NCBI RefSeq assembly: GCF_001509475.1
Contig: NZ_LLZG01000083.1
Span: 1 to 21,870, forward strand
Direction: 5' to 3'
Length of the DNA: 21,870 nucleotides
Source of the DNA: Streptomyces regalis
Lineage (GTDB): Bacteria; Actinomycetota; Actinomycetes; Streptomycetales; Streptomycetaceae
The position numbers and the translations under genes are program-made. This document shows positions 1 to 7,511 of the stretch, piece after piece; position 1 is the first letter of the stretch, and each line of letters starts with the position of its first letter. The notes beneath the pieces are model-generated. The model searched no databases. It saw only the letters and a program-made list of their open reading frames with translations, and was not told where the DNA came from.

Positions 1-572
1 TTGGAGTAGAGCGGGGTGTTCACCGGGCCGGGGCTGACCGCGTTGAACCGGATGCCGTGTGACCTGAGCAGGTCCGCGTTCCACGACCGCATCAGGGAGC
101 CGACAGCCGCCTTCGTCGCGGCGTAGGCGTTCGACTGCCCGTAGCCGCCGTGCGCGCTGTTGGACGCGTTGAGGATGACCGAGGACGGGTTGGCCAGCAC
201 GGGCACCAGGGCCTGAGTGAGAAAGAAGACGCTCTTGACGTTGATGTCGAAGAGCCGGTCGAAACTGTCCTCCGTGTGCTCCTCGAACGGCCGCCAGTCC
301 GAGACACCGGCGTTCAGGAACACCACGTCCAGCTCCCCGAAGTGCTCACCCACCCGCTTCGCCAGGGCGCGCTGCGCATCGAGATCGCGTGCATCGGCCT
401 GCACCACCGGCACCTTGTCCCCGAGGATCTGCCGCGCCTTGTCGATGCTGGCCGGGGTGACGCCCGTGACCAGCACGTCGGCCCCCTCCGCGAGGAACCG
501 CCGGGCGGTCTCCAGACCGATCCCGCTCGTGCCGCCGGTGATGAGGGCGCGCTTGCCCGCAAGACGATTCAT
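1..572 (-). CDS. SDR family NAD(P)-dependent oxidoreductase, C-terminus outside window
   Basis: The first 190 residues of a classical short-chain dehydrogenase/reductase are visible; the gene runs off the left end. The N-terminus carries the Rossmann dinucleotide motif TGGTSGIG at residues 12-19, then a FLNAG segment (the family NAG motif), then the catalytic Ser/Tyr/Lys set in NASNSAHGGY and YAATKAA, and the NTPLYS region after the last strand. Such enzymes oxidise alcohols or reduce ketones with NAD(P)H in the cytoplasm; the substrate cannot be read from sequence. The ATG at 572 gives the canonical short N-terminus MNRLAGKRALITGG, and AAGGA lies upstream of it. The promoter region carries two repeated operator-like sites, so the gene is probably repressed by a small-molecule or redox-responsive regulator. 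No regulator gene lies next to it inside the window. Confidence 0.93.
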   Translation of the reverse strand, partial: MNRLAGKRALITGGTSGIGLETARRFLAEGADVLVTGVTPASIDKARQILGDKVPVVQADARDLDAQRALAKRVGEHFGELDVVFLNAGVSDWRPFEEHTEDSFDRLFDINVKSVFFLTQALVPVLANPSSVILNASNSAHGGYGQSNAYAATKAAVGSLMRSWNADLLRSHGIRFNAVSPGPVNTPLYS

Positions 573-596
573 GTTCGCTGTTCCTTGCCGAGTCGT

Positions 597-670
597 AAGG
601 TAAGTCGGTGAACTCACCATGCGAAGGTAGCTCCCGCGCCACCCACAAGGCAAGTCGATCCACTTACCAT
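597..670 (-). promoter_or_regulatory. Paired operator-like repeats over the SDR promoter
   Basis: Two imperfect direct copies of a 24-base element occur at 597-620 and 647-670 (19 of 24 bases equal). Each core is itself an inverted repeat: GGTAAGTCGGTGAACTCACC at 599-618 and GGCAAGTCGATCCACTTACC at 649-668, giving the pattern GGyAAGT-N6-ACTyACC. On the minus strand a candidate promoter has its -35 as TTGCCT (648-653), an 18-base spacer and its -10 as TACCTT (624-629). The distal copy therefore covers the -35 and the proximal copy the likely transcription start, a typical repressor layout. The cognate protein is unknown; HxlR, MarR or TetR families are all possible. Confidence 0.6.
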
Positions 671-1024
671 CGATGGCCTGGAGCGGTTCGGCCACGCCGG
701 AGAAGGTGGCCGACACCGGCTCGACGGCCATGTCGCCGCCGTCCGCGAGGAGCCGGGCGATGGTGGTCTTCCCGGGCGATCTTGGTCCAGAACGTCTCCA
801 TCGCCTGCGCGATGACCACGTTGTCGGCACAGCCGTGTGATGTCCGGTTCGTGATCACGGGAGGCCGAAGAGTGCGAGCGGGCGTTTCGGATCGCGGGAG
901 TTGGCGCGGAGTGCAGCGGCGAAGGCCTGCCCGGTCGCGACGCCCGAAGCCGGCATGCGCTACGCCGAGGCGGCGCTGGCCGATCAGGGCTCAGGGGCAG
1001 GCACTGTCCGAGAGATCTCGATCT
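671..1024. other. Stretch without a supportable gene
   Basis: No intact gene is visible between the SDR promoter and the end of the SnoaL-like gene. On the minus strand a short reading frame (about 858 down to 770, containing NVVIAQAMETFW) changes frame near 770 and continues as TTIARLLADGGDMAVEPVSA toward the SDR promoter. This looks like the frameshifted tail of a lost gene, but the family could not be recognised. Nothing repetitive or RNA-like was seen. Confidence 0.35.
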
Positions 1025-1492
1025 TCACGCCGACTGCGTGCCGCCGCTGATCTGCTGGGTGAGCTTGAGCAGCTCTTCGACGTGGTAGATCTCGGTGATC
1101 TTGCCGTCGACGATACGCATGATGTCCTGGCCGTTGATATCGACCGGGTTGCCGCTGGCAGGGAACCCGAAGGGGTCTCCGGTGTGGATCGCCGTCATCC
1201 CCCAGTGGAGCACCACCCAGCCACCAGGAAGCTCCTCATGGAAAAGGATCCAGTGCTGTGTGTCGGTGAATCCGTCACAGACCGCGGCGATCGACGCTCG
1301 CATGCCGTCGATGCCCGAGGCGGCATCGGGAGCGGCGTTATGGTCGATCAGATCTGGGGCCAACACCTCGTCCGCCCCATCGACGTTGCCGGTGTCGTAG
1401 AGCTCCAGCTCGCGCGCGGCGACCCGCAACGCGGTGCTCGTGGCCGAGCGCACCATCTCGCTTGCGGTGTTGGCCGTACTGATCGCGGGCAT
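1025..1492 (-). CDS. SnoaL-like / ester cyclase family protein
   Basis: A 155-residue single-domain protein of the SnoaL-like NTF2 fold. It shows the family pattern: an N-terminal helix, a segment ending in LAPDLIDHNAAPDA, the GIDGMRA helix, the strand WVVLHWGMTAIHTGD, then GNPVDINGQDIMRIVDGKITEIYHVEE. Members include polyketide cyclases, ester cyclases and many uncharacterised cytoplasmic binders or isomerases, so the reaction is not predictable. The ATG at 1492 is preferred over the in-frame ATG at 1504 because GGAGGA lies four bases upstream of it, inside the longer version's own codons. Oddly, the 5' flank is the decayed 3' end of a transposase, so the native promoter seems to have been lost or replaced. 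It is intact but isolated from functional partners. Confidence 0.85.
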   Translation of the reverse strand: MPAISTANTASEMVRSATSTALRVAARELELYDTGNVDGADEVLAPDLIDHNAAPDAASGIDGMRASIAAVCDGFTDTQHWILFHEELPGGWVVLHWGMTAIHTGDPFGFPASGNPVDINGQDIMRIVDGKITEIYHVEELLKLTQQISGGTQSA

Positions 1493-1504
1493 GGGGTCCT
1501 CCAT

Positions 1505-1905
1505 TGGGCGTGGTGCGTTGAGGAGGAGTGCGGCGCGGGCTATGTCGCCGATTCTGCTGGGACGGAGTGTGACGTGCTTGAGGGTTCGCCAGCGTCCTTC
1601 AGTTCCGCCGTGGTCCGCCCGCCGCGCGCCCGCACGGGTCTGATCAGCGCATTCGTGGCGCGGGTTCCTCGGTCCAGGGCGGTCTCGGAGCGGCCTTTGG
1701 GGCGGCGTACAGACACGTGAATACCGATGCCGGCGCCGATGTAGCCCTTGTCGGCGCGCGTGGGCAGCCCATCGGTGGCGGGGTACCGTCCGGCGCGGCC
1801 AGGAACTGCATGTTGCCGCCGAAGCTCTTGTGTTTCTGGGAGAACCACAGGTCGTTGCCGTTCTCCCGGACCCCGGCCAGCCGGTCGCGGGCGATCAGCG
1901 ACAAC
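1505..1905 (-). pseudogene. Degenerate IS5-superfamily DDE transposase remnant
   Basis: Pieces of a transposase of the DDE_Tnp_4 / IS5 superfamily are readable in shifting frames. The segment NDLWFSQKHKSFGGNMQFLA (about 1800-1860) is followed, after an internal loss of sequence, by DGLPTRADKGYIGAGIGIHV and ALDRGTRATNALI (about 1640-1780). The C-terminal part RTLKHVTLRPSRIGDIARAA is readable only after a frame change near 1588. The DKGY aspartate region survives. The DGT block carrying the first catalytic Asp is replaced by LLS in LALLSLIARDR (about 1890-1920). The fragment runs to the base before the SnoaL-like gene's 5' end. It cannot encode a working enzyme. Confidence 0.8.
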
Positions 1906-1907
1906 AA

Positions 1908-1982
1908 CGCGAGGTGGTCCAAGCCTTCCTGACCGCGGCCCGCGACGTCCAGTTCGAGCAGCTGCTGGACCACTTCGAGTAG
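1908..1982 (+). pseudogene. Possible short ECF41 sigma-factor fragment
   Basis: Plus-strand codons read REVVQAFLTAARDVQFEQLL then DHFE and a TAG stop. This resembles the linker helix that opens the SnoaL-like C-terminal domain of ECF41/SigJ sigma factors (usual form RAVVDAFLAAARDGDFEALL). It lies 24 bases from the inverted C-terminal part of such a protein on the other strand. It is only about 24 residues long and lies opposite the degenerate transposase end, so chance resemblance cannot be excluded. Confidence 0.35.
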
Positions 1983-2005
1983 GCGTGGCCTTCGCAGGTA
2001 GGGAG

Positions 2006-2275
2006 TCACACCGGGTCCGGCAGGTCCATGAGCGCGAGTTCGGCCGGGTCGACCACGGCGGTGATCTCGGTGATGTGGCCGTCGGCGACGGTGAAGGCGA
2101 GGAGGGAGGGCGGGGTGCCGTCCTTGCTCCACGAGATGACGTCGGCGCGGCCGTTGACGGTCGCCGCATGTCCTCGTGCCGCGCTGCCGGCCACTCGGGT
2201 GCGGGCGGCGACTTCAGTGGCTTCGAGCGTGACCAACGTGCCGTTCGGGGTGTGGACGGTGAACTTCACTTCGGG
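2006..2275 (-). pseudogene. C-terminal remnant of an ECF41 (SigJ-like) sigma factor
   Basis: About 90 codons encode the end of the SnoaL-like C-terminal domain typical of ECF41-group extracytoplasmic-function sigma factors. They start at EVKFTVHTPNGTLVTLEATE, pass the pattern VNGRADVISW and LAFTVADGHITEITAVVDPA, and end in LALMDLPDPV and a stop. The DLPDP ending is characteristic of the group, where this domain tunes sigma activity. The sigma2 and sigma4 regions are absent: upstream of about 2275 the reading changes to low-complexity CCCCC runs and then unrelated DNA. It is therefore a fragment with no plausible start. A candidate missing piece lies on the opposite strand at 1908-1982. Confidence 0.75.
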
Positions 2276-2319
2276 GGGAGGGGGGAGGACCTGCACGCCT
2301 GACCCCAGCGGGTGTGCGT

Positions 2320-2842
2320 GGCGGCATCTGCCACCGACGTTCGGAGTCTCGCCAGCCACCGTGCACCGGCCGCTCTCCGCCTGGACGAGAGCGGGGCTCT
2401 GGCGTCGGCTGCACCGGGCGGTGCTGGACGAGCTGGGTCCTCGCGGTGAGCTGGACTGGACGTCGGTGATCGTCGATGCCGCCTCGGTGCGGGCGAAAAG
2501 TTGTCCGAGGCTCATGGCATCCCGCTGGCGGTCGGCACCTCCGGCGTGAACACCCATGACAGCCTGGCCCTCAAGCCTTTGGTGACAGGGATGCCGGCCG
2601 TGCGGTCCCGGCGCGGACCGCACCGCAAGCACCCCGCCAAACTCCGCGCCGACAAGGCCTACCACTCCGCCGACATCTTTCCTGGCTGCGGGAACGCGAC
2701 ATCATCGCCCGGATCGCCCGGCCGGGCATCGAGTCCCCCGAACGGCTCGGGCGGCACCGCTGGAAGATCGAGCGGTCCATCTCCTGGCTGTTCGGCTACC
2801 GCCGCCTCATCGTCCGGTACGAACGCAAAGGCTGCCAGATGG
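2320..2842 (+). pseudogene. Degenerate IS5-family transposase
   Basis: A two-part IS5-family transposase of Streptomyces type is readable over three frames. The first block is RPLSAWTRAGLWRRLHRAVL, DELGPRGELDW and VDAASVRAK (about 2330-2505), holding the first catalytic Asp. After a deletion of about 20 codons it continues in another frame with HGIPLAVGTSGVNTHDSLAL and LRADKAYHSADI (2515-2678). After a second shift it reads WLRERDIIARIARPGIES, RHRWKIERSISWLFGYRRL and VRYERKG (to about 2835), with the catalytic Glu in KIERS. The usual tail after YERKG is missing and the sequence passes straight into the end of the cellulase gene. It is inactive. Confidence 0.88.
2779..2837 (+). repeat. IS5 3'-end repeat, copy 1
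   Basis: This 59-base segment encodes ISWLFGYRRL and flanking residues. It matches 5075-5133 at 55 of 59 positions in the same orientation. The two copies flank the cellulase gene and its operators. Confidence 0.85.
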
Positions 2843-2849
2843 ACCCGTT

Positions 2850-4568
2850 TCAGGCAGAGGTGCCCGTGACCGCGGTGCCGGACCTGGCCAGCGTGTACGT
2901 CAAGATCGCCCCGCTCCAGAAGTGGAAGGTGAGGGTCACGGTGGTGTTGTCGGTGACACCGTCGAAGAACGCGGTCGGCAAGGTGATCGTGCCTGCGGTG
3001 TAGTCCGGTATGAAGGCCACATTGAACTGCTGGTACGTCGTCCAGGACTGCGGACCGGCGGCGGTGCCGTCGGCGTAGACGGCTTCCATGGTCGCCAACT
3101 TGTCTCCGTTGAACGCGGTGGGTATCACCAGCGAGGTCGTCGTACCCGTCGCGCTCGTCAGTACCGGCTTGTCATAGGTGATGACGTTGATGGCCCAAGG
3201 AACTCCGTCCGTGAACCGGAGGGACAGGACGGCATTCGTGCCGTGCTCCTGCGACGCAGTCAGCCGGCTGAGCGTCGCCGCTGCGATCGTCAGCGTGTTG
3301 CCGCTGACGGTGTAGTCCATGCCCCGGATCAGGGGGCGGGTGCCGACATCGATCCTTATCAGCCTGGTGCCGTTGAGGTTCAGCGTGATCGTCGCGTCCG
3401 TCGGGGTCTTGCCCTTGGGCACGAAGAGCTGATCGGTGGACGCGGTGCCGGAGCGCCCGGTCCAGCTCGAACGTATCTGCGCATAGAGGCTCGGGTCGTT
3501 CCATTGCATGGTGCGGCGGTTGAAGCGACTGCCGTTGTCCCACAGCATCGTGGTCAAGCCCCGGTAGCGCGCGTAGTAGCCGAGATACTCAAGGTACTTG
3601 AGCGTCTCACCCTGTTCGACCGTGCCGGGGCCGGAGTCCCAGCCGAGCAGCCCGTACTCACCGACGACGACCGGGATCCCCTTGGCCACGAAGGACCTGT
3701 GCAGCAGGTCGAACGTGTCGGTCAGGTCCTGCTGGGTGGTCGCGTTGAAGGTCGTGTAGCCGGCGAGGTTCACGCTGAAGGGCCAGAAGCTGTAGTAGTG
3801 AACGGAGGCCACGAGGTTCGGGTCGTCGAGCGCGGAGAAGGTGGCGAGCAGGGTGTCGATCTTGGGCTGATCCGGGGTGTCCCCGAGGGTCGGCATGACG
3901 AGCAGGCGGTCGGCATTGCCTCCGCCGGTCGCGCGCACAACGGAGTGGAAGGTCGTGTTGAGCTCGTTCATCAGAACGGCGTTCTGCTGGTCGCCGGAAC
4001 TGCCGGTGAAGAAGGGCTCGTTGATGCTCTCGAAGAGCAGTCGGCGCGATGCGTCCCGGAAGGTGGCCGCGATCTGCTGCCAGGTGGCCGTGTACTGGGC
4101 CAGGACCGCGTCATGCTGGGTCGGCATGTTCGGCACCCACTGCCACGCGTCGCCGTGCATGTTGATCAGAACGTAAAAGCCCTCGGCCAAGGCCCAGTCG
4201 ACGACCTGCTTGATCCTCGCCAGGAACGCCGGGTCGAGGGTGTAGGTCGGAGCCGGGCCCTCGTGCTGGCCCCAGGTCACCGGGATCCGGATGCTCTTGA
4301 AGCCCTGCGCCTTCAGCCTGCGGAAGAACGCCTGGGTCACCCGCGGGTTGCCCCATGCCGTCTCGTCGGCGCCGATGGCCTCGAAGCTGTTGCCCAGATT
4401 CCAGCCGGGCTGCATGTTTGCGACTACGTCCAGCGCGGACGCCGACGCGGCGGAACCAGTGGACCGGGCAGCGGCCTGGGCGGCCGTCGGGATGGACAAC
4501 GCCGTGACGGCAAGGGCCGCCGAGGTCGTCATGACCTGACGGCGAGTGAAACCGGCTGAACTCGGCAT
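2850..4568 (-). CDS. Secreted GH5 endoglucanase (cellulase) with X2-like C-terminal modules
   Basis: A 572-residue glycoside hydrolase family 5 enzyme, expected to cut internal beta-1,4-glucosidic bonds outside the cell. A Tat-type signal (twin Arg at 9-10, hydrophobic core, probable cleavage near AQAA, residue 33) leads the chain. The catalytic barrel spans about 45-375, with GWNLGN at 55-60, ETAWGNP at 69-75, acid/base Glu184 in SINEP and nucleophile Glu304 in VVGEYG. Residues about 380-480 (QLFVPKGKTPTDATITL to PWAINVITYD) resemble a CBM_X2/X2 Ig-like module, and a second Ig-like module fills the rest. The ATG at 4568 is chosen because GGAGAG (4573-4578) precedes it by four bases; the upstream ATG at 4580 has no clear ribosome site. 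Two LacI-type palindromes upstream suggest repression relieved by a cello-oligosaccharide. IS5-type remnants lie on both sides. Xyloglucanase, mannanase or lichenase activity is possible within GH5. Confidence 0.93.
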   Translation of the reverse strand: MPSSAGFTRRQVMTTSAALAVTALSIPTAAQAAARSTGSAASASALDVVANMQPGWNLGNSFEAIGADETAWGNPRVTQAFFRRLKAQGFKSIRIPVTWGQHEGPAPTYTLDPAFLARIKQVVDWALAEGFYVLINMHGDAWQWVPNMPTQHDAVLAQYTATWQQIAATFRDASRRLLFESINEPFFTGSSGDQQNAVLMNELNTTFHSVVRATGGGNADRLLVMPTLGDTPDQPKIDTLLATFSALDDPNLVASVHYYSFWPFSVNLAGYTTFNATTQQDLTDTFDLLHRSFVAKGIPVVVGEYGLLGWDSGPGTVEQGETLKYLEYLGYYARYRGLTTMLWDNGSRFNRRTMQWNDPSLYAQIRSSWTGRSGTASTDQLFVPKGKTPTDATITLNLNGTRLIRIDVGTRPLIRGMDYTVSGNTLTIAAATLSRLTASQEHGTNAVLSLRFTDGVPWAINVITYDKPVLTSATGTTTSLVIPTAFNGDKLATMEAVYADGTAAGPQSWTTYQQFNVAFIPDYTAGTITLPTAFFDGVTDNTTVTLTFHFWSGAILTYTLARSGTAVTGTSA

Positions 4569-4620
4569 AGAACTCTCCATTGAGTCGGAAGGCCTGCCCC
4601 CTACGTCGAAGACACTCAGC

Positions 4621-4636
4621 GTCGAAGCGCTTCGAC
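4621..4636. promoter_or_regulatory. Perfect LacI-type palindrome, cellulase operator site 1
   Basis: GTCGAAGCGCTTCGAC is a perfect 16-base palindrome 53 bases upstream of the cellulase ATG. Its central CG-containing, even-symmetric form is typical of LacI-family operators and resembles, without matching, the CebR box that controls cellulose use in Streptomyces. A weak minus-strand -10 candidate TAGGCT (4647-4652) would put the palindrome at the transcription start. Confidence 0.7.
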
Positions 4637-4721
4637 ACGTTGCGGGAGCCTAGCGCAACCAGACGGCGGAGAGAACGGGCTGATCCGTATGGAACCTGCA
4701 TCGAGTTTCGAAAGGTTGCGC

Positions 4722-4737
4722 GTCGAAGCGCTTCGCC
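4722..4737. promoter_or_regulatory. LacI-type palindrome, cellulase operator site 2
   Basis: GTCGAAGCGCTTCGCC contains the same core as site 1, with a perfect 12-base palindrome CGAAGCGCTTCG at 4724-4735. Its centre lies 101 bases upstream of the centre of site 1. Two copies at this distance suit repression by a dimer pair or by DNA looping. Confidence 0.65.
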
Positions 4738-5070
4738 CGATGGGGCGTCAGGCCCGGTGTCACGCAAGCTCGGCGGGGTTCCTTGCTCGCTGCCGTCGAT
4801 GCCGACCGGACCGGCGGTCACCCAGCGGGAGATCTCACGCCTTCTCTGCACCCGGCCCGCGAGCAACGGACCGGAAAGTCCCGACAAGCCACTGGTCATC
4901 GAGGCACTTGGGTTGTGCCTTGGTCCGGGACAGTGGGTGCGGTGACGCCCAGGTGGTCGGTAGGGCCGGCGGTTGCGATGGCGAGGCCATGCAGGGCGTC
5001 GACCCCGCACGACGGCTCGCGGGCTCCCCGTCGAACAAGAGGGTCAACTGCTGGGCCGGCAGGGCCGGCC
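4738..5070. other. Stretch without a recognisable gene
   Basis: No reading frame on either strand shows a recognisable domain here. A minus-strand frame (5134-4835) is open but has no motif, no ribosome site and uneven codon usage. The stretch joins the cellulase control region to an IS5-type fragment and is probably scrambled intergenic DNA. Confidence 0.4.
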
Positions 5071-5161
5071 CCGGATCTCCTGGCTGTTCGGCTACCGCCG
5101 CCTCACCGTCCGGTAGGAACGCAAGGGCAGCCACTTCCTCGCCTTTTTCGGCCTCGTCGCC
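5071..5161 (+). pseudogene. IS5-family transposase C-terminal fragment
   Basis: The frame reads ISWLFGYRRLTVR, then TAG where the family has Tyr, then ERKGSHFLAFFGLVA. This is the end of the same type of transposase as at 2320-2842 and shares 55 of 59 bases with it (5075-5133 against 2779-2837). It keeps the SHFLAF tail that the first copy has lost. No upstream portion is readable. Confidence 0.85.
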
Positions 5162-5206
5162 GGACCTGGGACGGGCCCTGGGCGAGGCCGAACAGGACGG
5201 GTGCGC

Positions 5207-6066
5207 TTACAACTTGCCCGTCCTGAAGTCCGCGCTGCTCTTGAGGACCGCGGAGTCCACGGTCCAGTTCTCCGGCTGGACCCTTTCCCAGAGACTTCCC
5301 TTGCCGAGTTCCCTGCCCAACTGGTCCTCTCGACGGAACCACTCCTCAGCGCTTCTGATCCTGTTGGGGTGGATTTCGTCGAGCAGGGTGTAGTCCCTGG
5401 TGATGATCCCGTGCTTCCACACATTCCAGAAGCCCGTGAAATTGTCACGGAAGCTCATGGTGCTTTTGTCTTCGGGGTCGGCGTTGTAGCCGGCTGGGTG
5501 ATCGGCGATCCCCTTCAGGTCCGGGCTGTTCCAGTATGTGTCCAGGTCGGTGTCGATGTACCGTGCCGGGTGCCCGGTGACCTTCTCGAATGCTGCGGCC
5601 ATGTCGGCATAGGTCATGTGCTCGATGGCGACTTCGAGGTCCATGCCATTGGCCCGTTCCGGGTGGTCGAAGAGCCAGCGAACATAGAATCCGCAATCTT
5701 CCAGCGCCACGTGCGGAACGGCTCCCTCACCGAGGGGGACGCGCCATGTGACGACACCGTCCTCGACGGTGGGCGTCATGGGCGTGAGCGGTGAGATCAC
5801 CATCTCGATGTAGGGACCCGAGGTGAAGACCGCTGCCCCCATCCGGTCCCTGTTCTTTTCGTTCTGGAACAGCACCCATTCGGCCATGCGGCCCTTGCCG
5901 TCATAGTGGCCGGTGCGGAAGCGGGAGTCGTAGCCCGACCTCTTGAGGGCGTAGTCGAGGTTGCCGTAGACGAAGAACTTGATTCCTTCTTCGATCGCTA
6001 TCTCATAAGTACGGATGGCCCAGTAGGTCTCCGTCTTCTCGCCGGTGTTGAATCCGTCGATGTTAA
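5207..6066 (-). pseudogene. N-terminally truncated NmrA-family NAD(P)-binding protein
   Basis: About 285 residues of an NmrA/HSCARG-like protein are intact from DGFNTGEKTETYWAIRTYEI to the stop, including KFFVYGNLDYALKRSGYD, GHYDGKGRMAEWVL and the C-terminal segment YNADPEDKSTMSFRDNFTGF. The family starts with a Rossmann fold carrying GATGxxG in the first 20 residues. That part, about 75 residues, is missing here. Upstream codons on this strand turn into arginine-rich nonsense that is the antisense of a CoA-transferase, so the gene was cut at about 6067-6069. Without the nucleotide-binding motif it should not bind NADP, and no ribosome site precedes a plausible start. Intact relatives act as redox sensors or atypical reductases. 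Confidence 0.85.
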
Positions 6067-6069
6067 TAC

Positions 6070-6408
6070 GGCATCGGACCCGGACCGCACGCCGCCATGC
6101 TGCTGGCCGACCTCGGCGCCGACGTCGTACGCGTCGAACGGCCCACCGGCGCACTGCGGTTGGCCCCCGAGGGAACCTCGGACTGGCTGCTGCGCGGCCG
6201 CCGCTCGGTGGCCGCTGACCTCAAGGACCCGAGGGGCACGCGAACCGTCCTGCACCTGACCGACCGCGCCGACGTGCTGATCGAGGGCTTCCGTCCCGGC
6301 GTGACCGAACGCCTCGGCATCGGCCCCGACACCTGCCTCACCCGCAACCCCCGCCTGGTGTACGTCCGGATGACCGGTGGGGCCAGGACGGCCCCCTCGC
6401 CGCCCTCA
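6070..6408 (+). pseudogene. CaiB/BaiF family III CoA-transferase, N-terminal fragment
   Basis: The frame opens abruptly at [20 protein letters not shown], the first strand-helix of family III CoA-transferases (formyl-CoA transferase, alpha-methylacyl-CoA racemase), and continues through [40 protein letters not shown] and [11 protein letters not shown]. The dozen or so residues that normally precede GIGPGP are missing, and no start codon belongs to it except an internal ATG at 6097. A one-base loss near 6376-6380 shifts the frame; in the next frame WGQDGPLAA follows, as the family requires. Homology ends by about 6408. The fragment is truncated at both ends and abuts the truncated NmrA gene head to head. 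Confidence 0.88.
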
Positions 6409-6474
6409 TCGCGGTCGACCTCGGCCTGGCGGACCGAGCCGCGCGGAACTCGTGTCTGTGCGGCTTCGGACGGC

Positions 6475-7437
6475 TCAGATCTCCTGGGGCTTGTAGGAGC
6501 TGGGGTCGCGCAGGATGACGCGGCGCAGCAGGTCGACGGTTTTGGTGACGCCCTCGACGGGGGCCACAAGAACGTCCTCGTGCTCGATGCTCAGGACGTC
6601 GTCGTAGCCGGCTCGGCGCAGGGCGAGGCAGAAAGCGCGCCAGAACGCGTCGTCGTGGCCGTAGCCGAGGGTGACGTAGTTCCAGGACCGTTCCTTGGCG
6701 GCCATGACCGGCAGCGTCTCCAGCCTGCTGGTCAGCGCCTGCCGGGAGGGTTCAAGGCGGGTGTCCTTGGCGTGCACGTGGTAGATCGCCTCGTCCAGGG
6801 CCTCGATGGCGGCCAGCGGGTCGGCCCCCATCCACATCAGGTGACTGGGGTCGAAGTTGGCCCCGACCACGGGCCCGACCTCCTCGCGCAGGCGCAGCAG
6901 GGTGGGGACGTTGTAGACCGCCTGGTGGGCGTGCATCTCCAGAGCGAGCTTGGGTACGCCCCGGTCACGGGCGTGGGCGACGAGGTCTCGCCAGTACGGG
7001 AGTACGGCTTCGGACCATTGCCAGTCGAGGATCTGTGTGGTCTCCGGCGGCCAGGAGACCGTGATCCAGTTGGGGTTGGCGTCGCCCGGCCCGCCCGGCA
7101 GCCCGGACATCATCACCACGCGGTCGACGCCGAGGAGCGGGGCGAGAGCGATCGTCCTGCGCGCGACCTGGTCGTGCTCGCGGCCGCTGGGCCCCGGGTG
7201 CAGGGGATTGCCCGAGCAGGTGAGGGCGCTGATCGTGAGCCCTCGGTCGGCGACCTTGGCCAGCAGTTCGCGGCGCGCGCCGTCGCTGTCGAGAAGCCGG
7301 TCAATGTCGATGTGCGGGGCCGTGGACCAGGCTCCGGTGGCGAACTCCACGTGGTCCAGGCCGAGTTCGGCGGCCAGGTCCAGGGTCTCGTCGAGCGTGA
7401 GCTGCCCGACGCTGTCGGTGTTCAGACCGATCTTCAT
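6475..7437 (-). CDS. Sugar phosphate isomerase/epimerase-type TIM barrel enzyme
   Basis: A 320-residue xylose-isomerase-like TIM barrel (AP_endonuc_2 family). Four candidate metal ligands sit where the family has them: Glu167 in ALEMH, Asp196 in NFDPSH, His222 in HVHAKD and Glu285 in SIEHED. Such enzymes isomerise, epimerise, dehydrate or beta-eliminate sugars and cyclitols in the cytoplasm with a divalent metal. The ATG at 7437 begins [10 protein letters not shown], the normal first strand, and follows a weak purine-rich site. The gene is last in a minus-strand cluster, 74 bases behind the Gfo/Idh/MocA dehydrogenase. That pairing suggests it acts on the keto product of the dehydrogenase, as inosose dehydratases/isomerases and 3-keto-glycoside eliminases do. 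Which of these applies cannot be told here. Confidence 0.9.
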   Translation of the reverse strand: MKIGLNTDSVGQLTLDETLDLAAELGLDHVEFATGAWSTAPHIDIDRLLDSDGARRELLAKVADRGLTISALTCSGNPLHPGPSGREHDQVARRTIALAPLLGVDRVVMMSGLPGGPGDANPNWITVSWPPETTQILDWQWSEAVLPYWRDLVAHARDRGVPKLALEMHAHQAVYNVPTLLRLREEVGPVVGANFDPSHLMWMGADPLAAIEALDEAIYHVHAKDTRLEPSRQALTSRLETLPVMAAKERSWNYVTLGYGHDDAFWRAFCLALRRAGYDDVLSIEHEDVLVAPVEGVTKTVDLLRRVILRDPSSYKPQEI

Positions 7438-7511
7438 GATGCGTCCCGTCTGCGGTGTGGTCGGGCGGGGAGCGGTCGTTCCCCGCTGGTTCGGTGTGCC
7501 GGCGGTGGGGG

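Noticed and set aside
608..1720. Long plus-strand open frame of 370 codons
   Set aside because: It is antisense to the SnoaL-like gene and the transposase remnant, is arginine-rich with no domain, and has no ribosome site.
2922..4559. 545-codon plus-strand open frame
   Set aside because: It is the antisense of the cellulase gene, which has clear GH5 motifs; the plus frame shows only Arg/Gly/Val-rich sequence typical of shadow frames in high-GC DNA.
4900..5050. Minus-strand frame with a phrase like a regulatory or hydrolase fragment (AIATAGPTDHLGVTAP)
   Set aside because: No family could be named and the frame is interrupted soon after; treated as noise.
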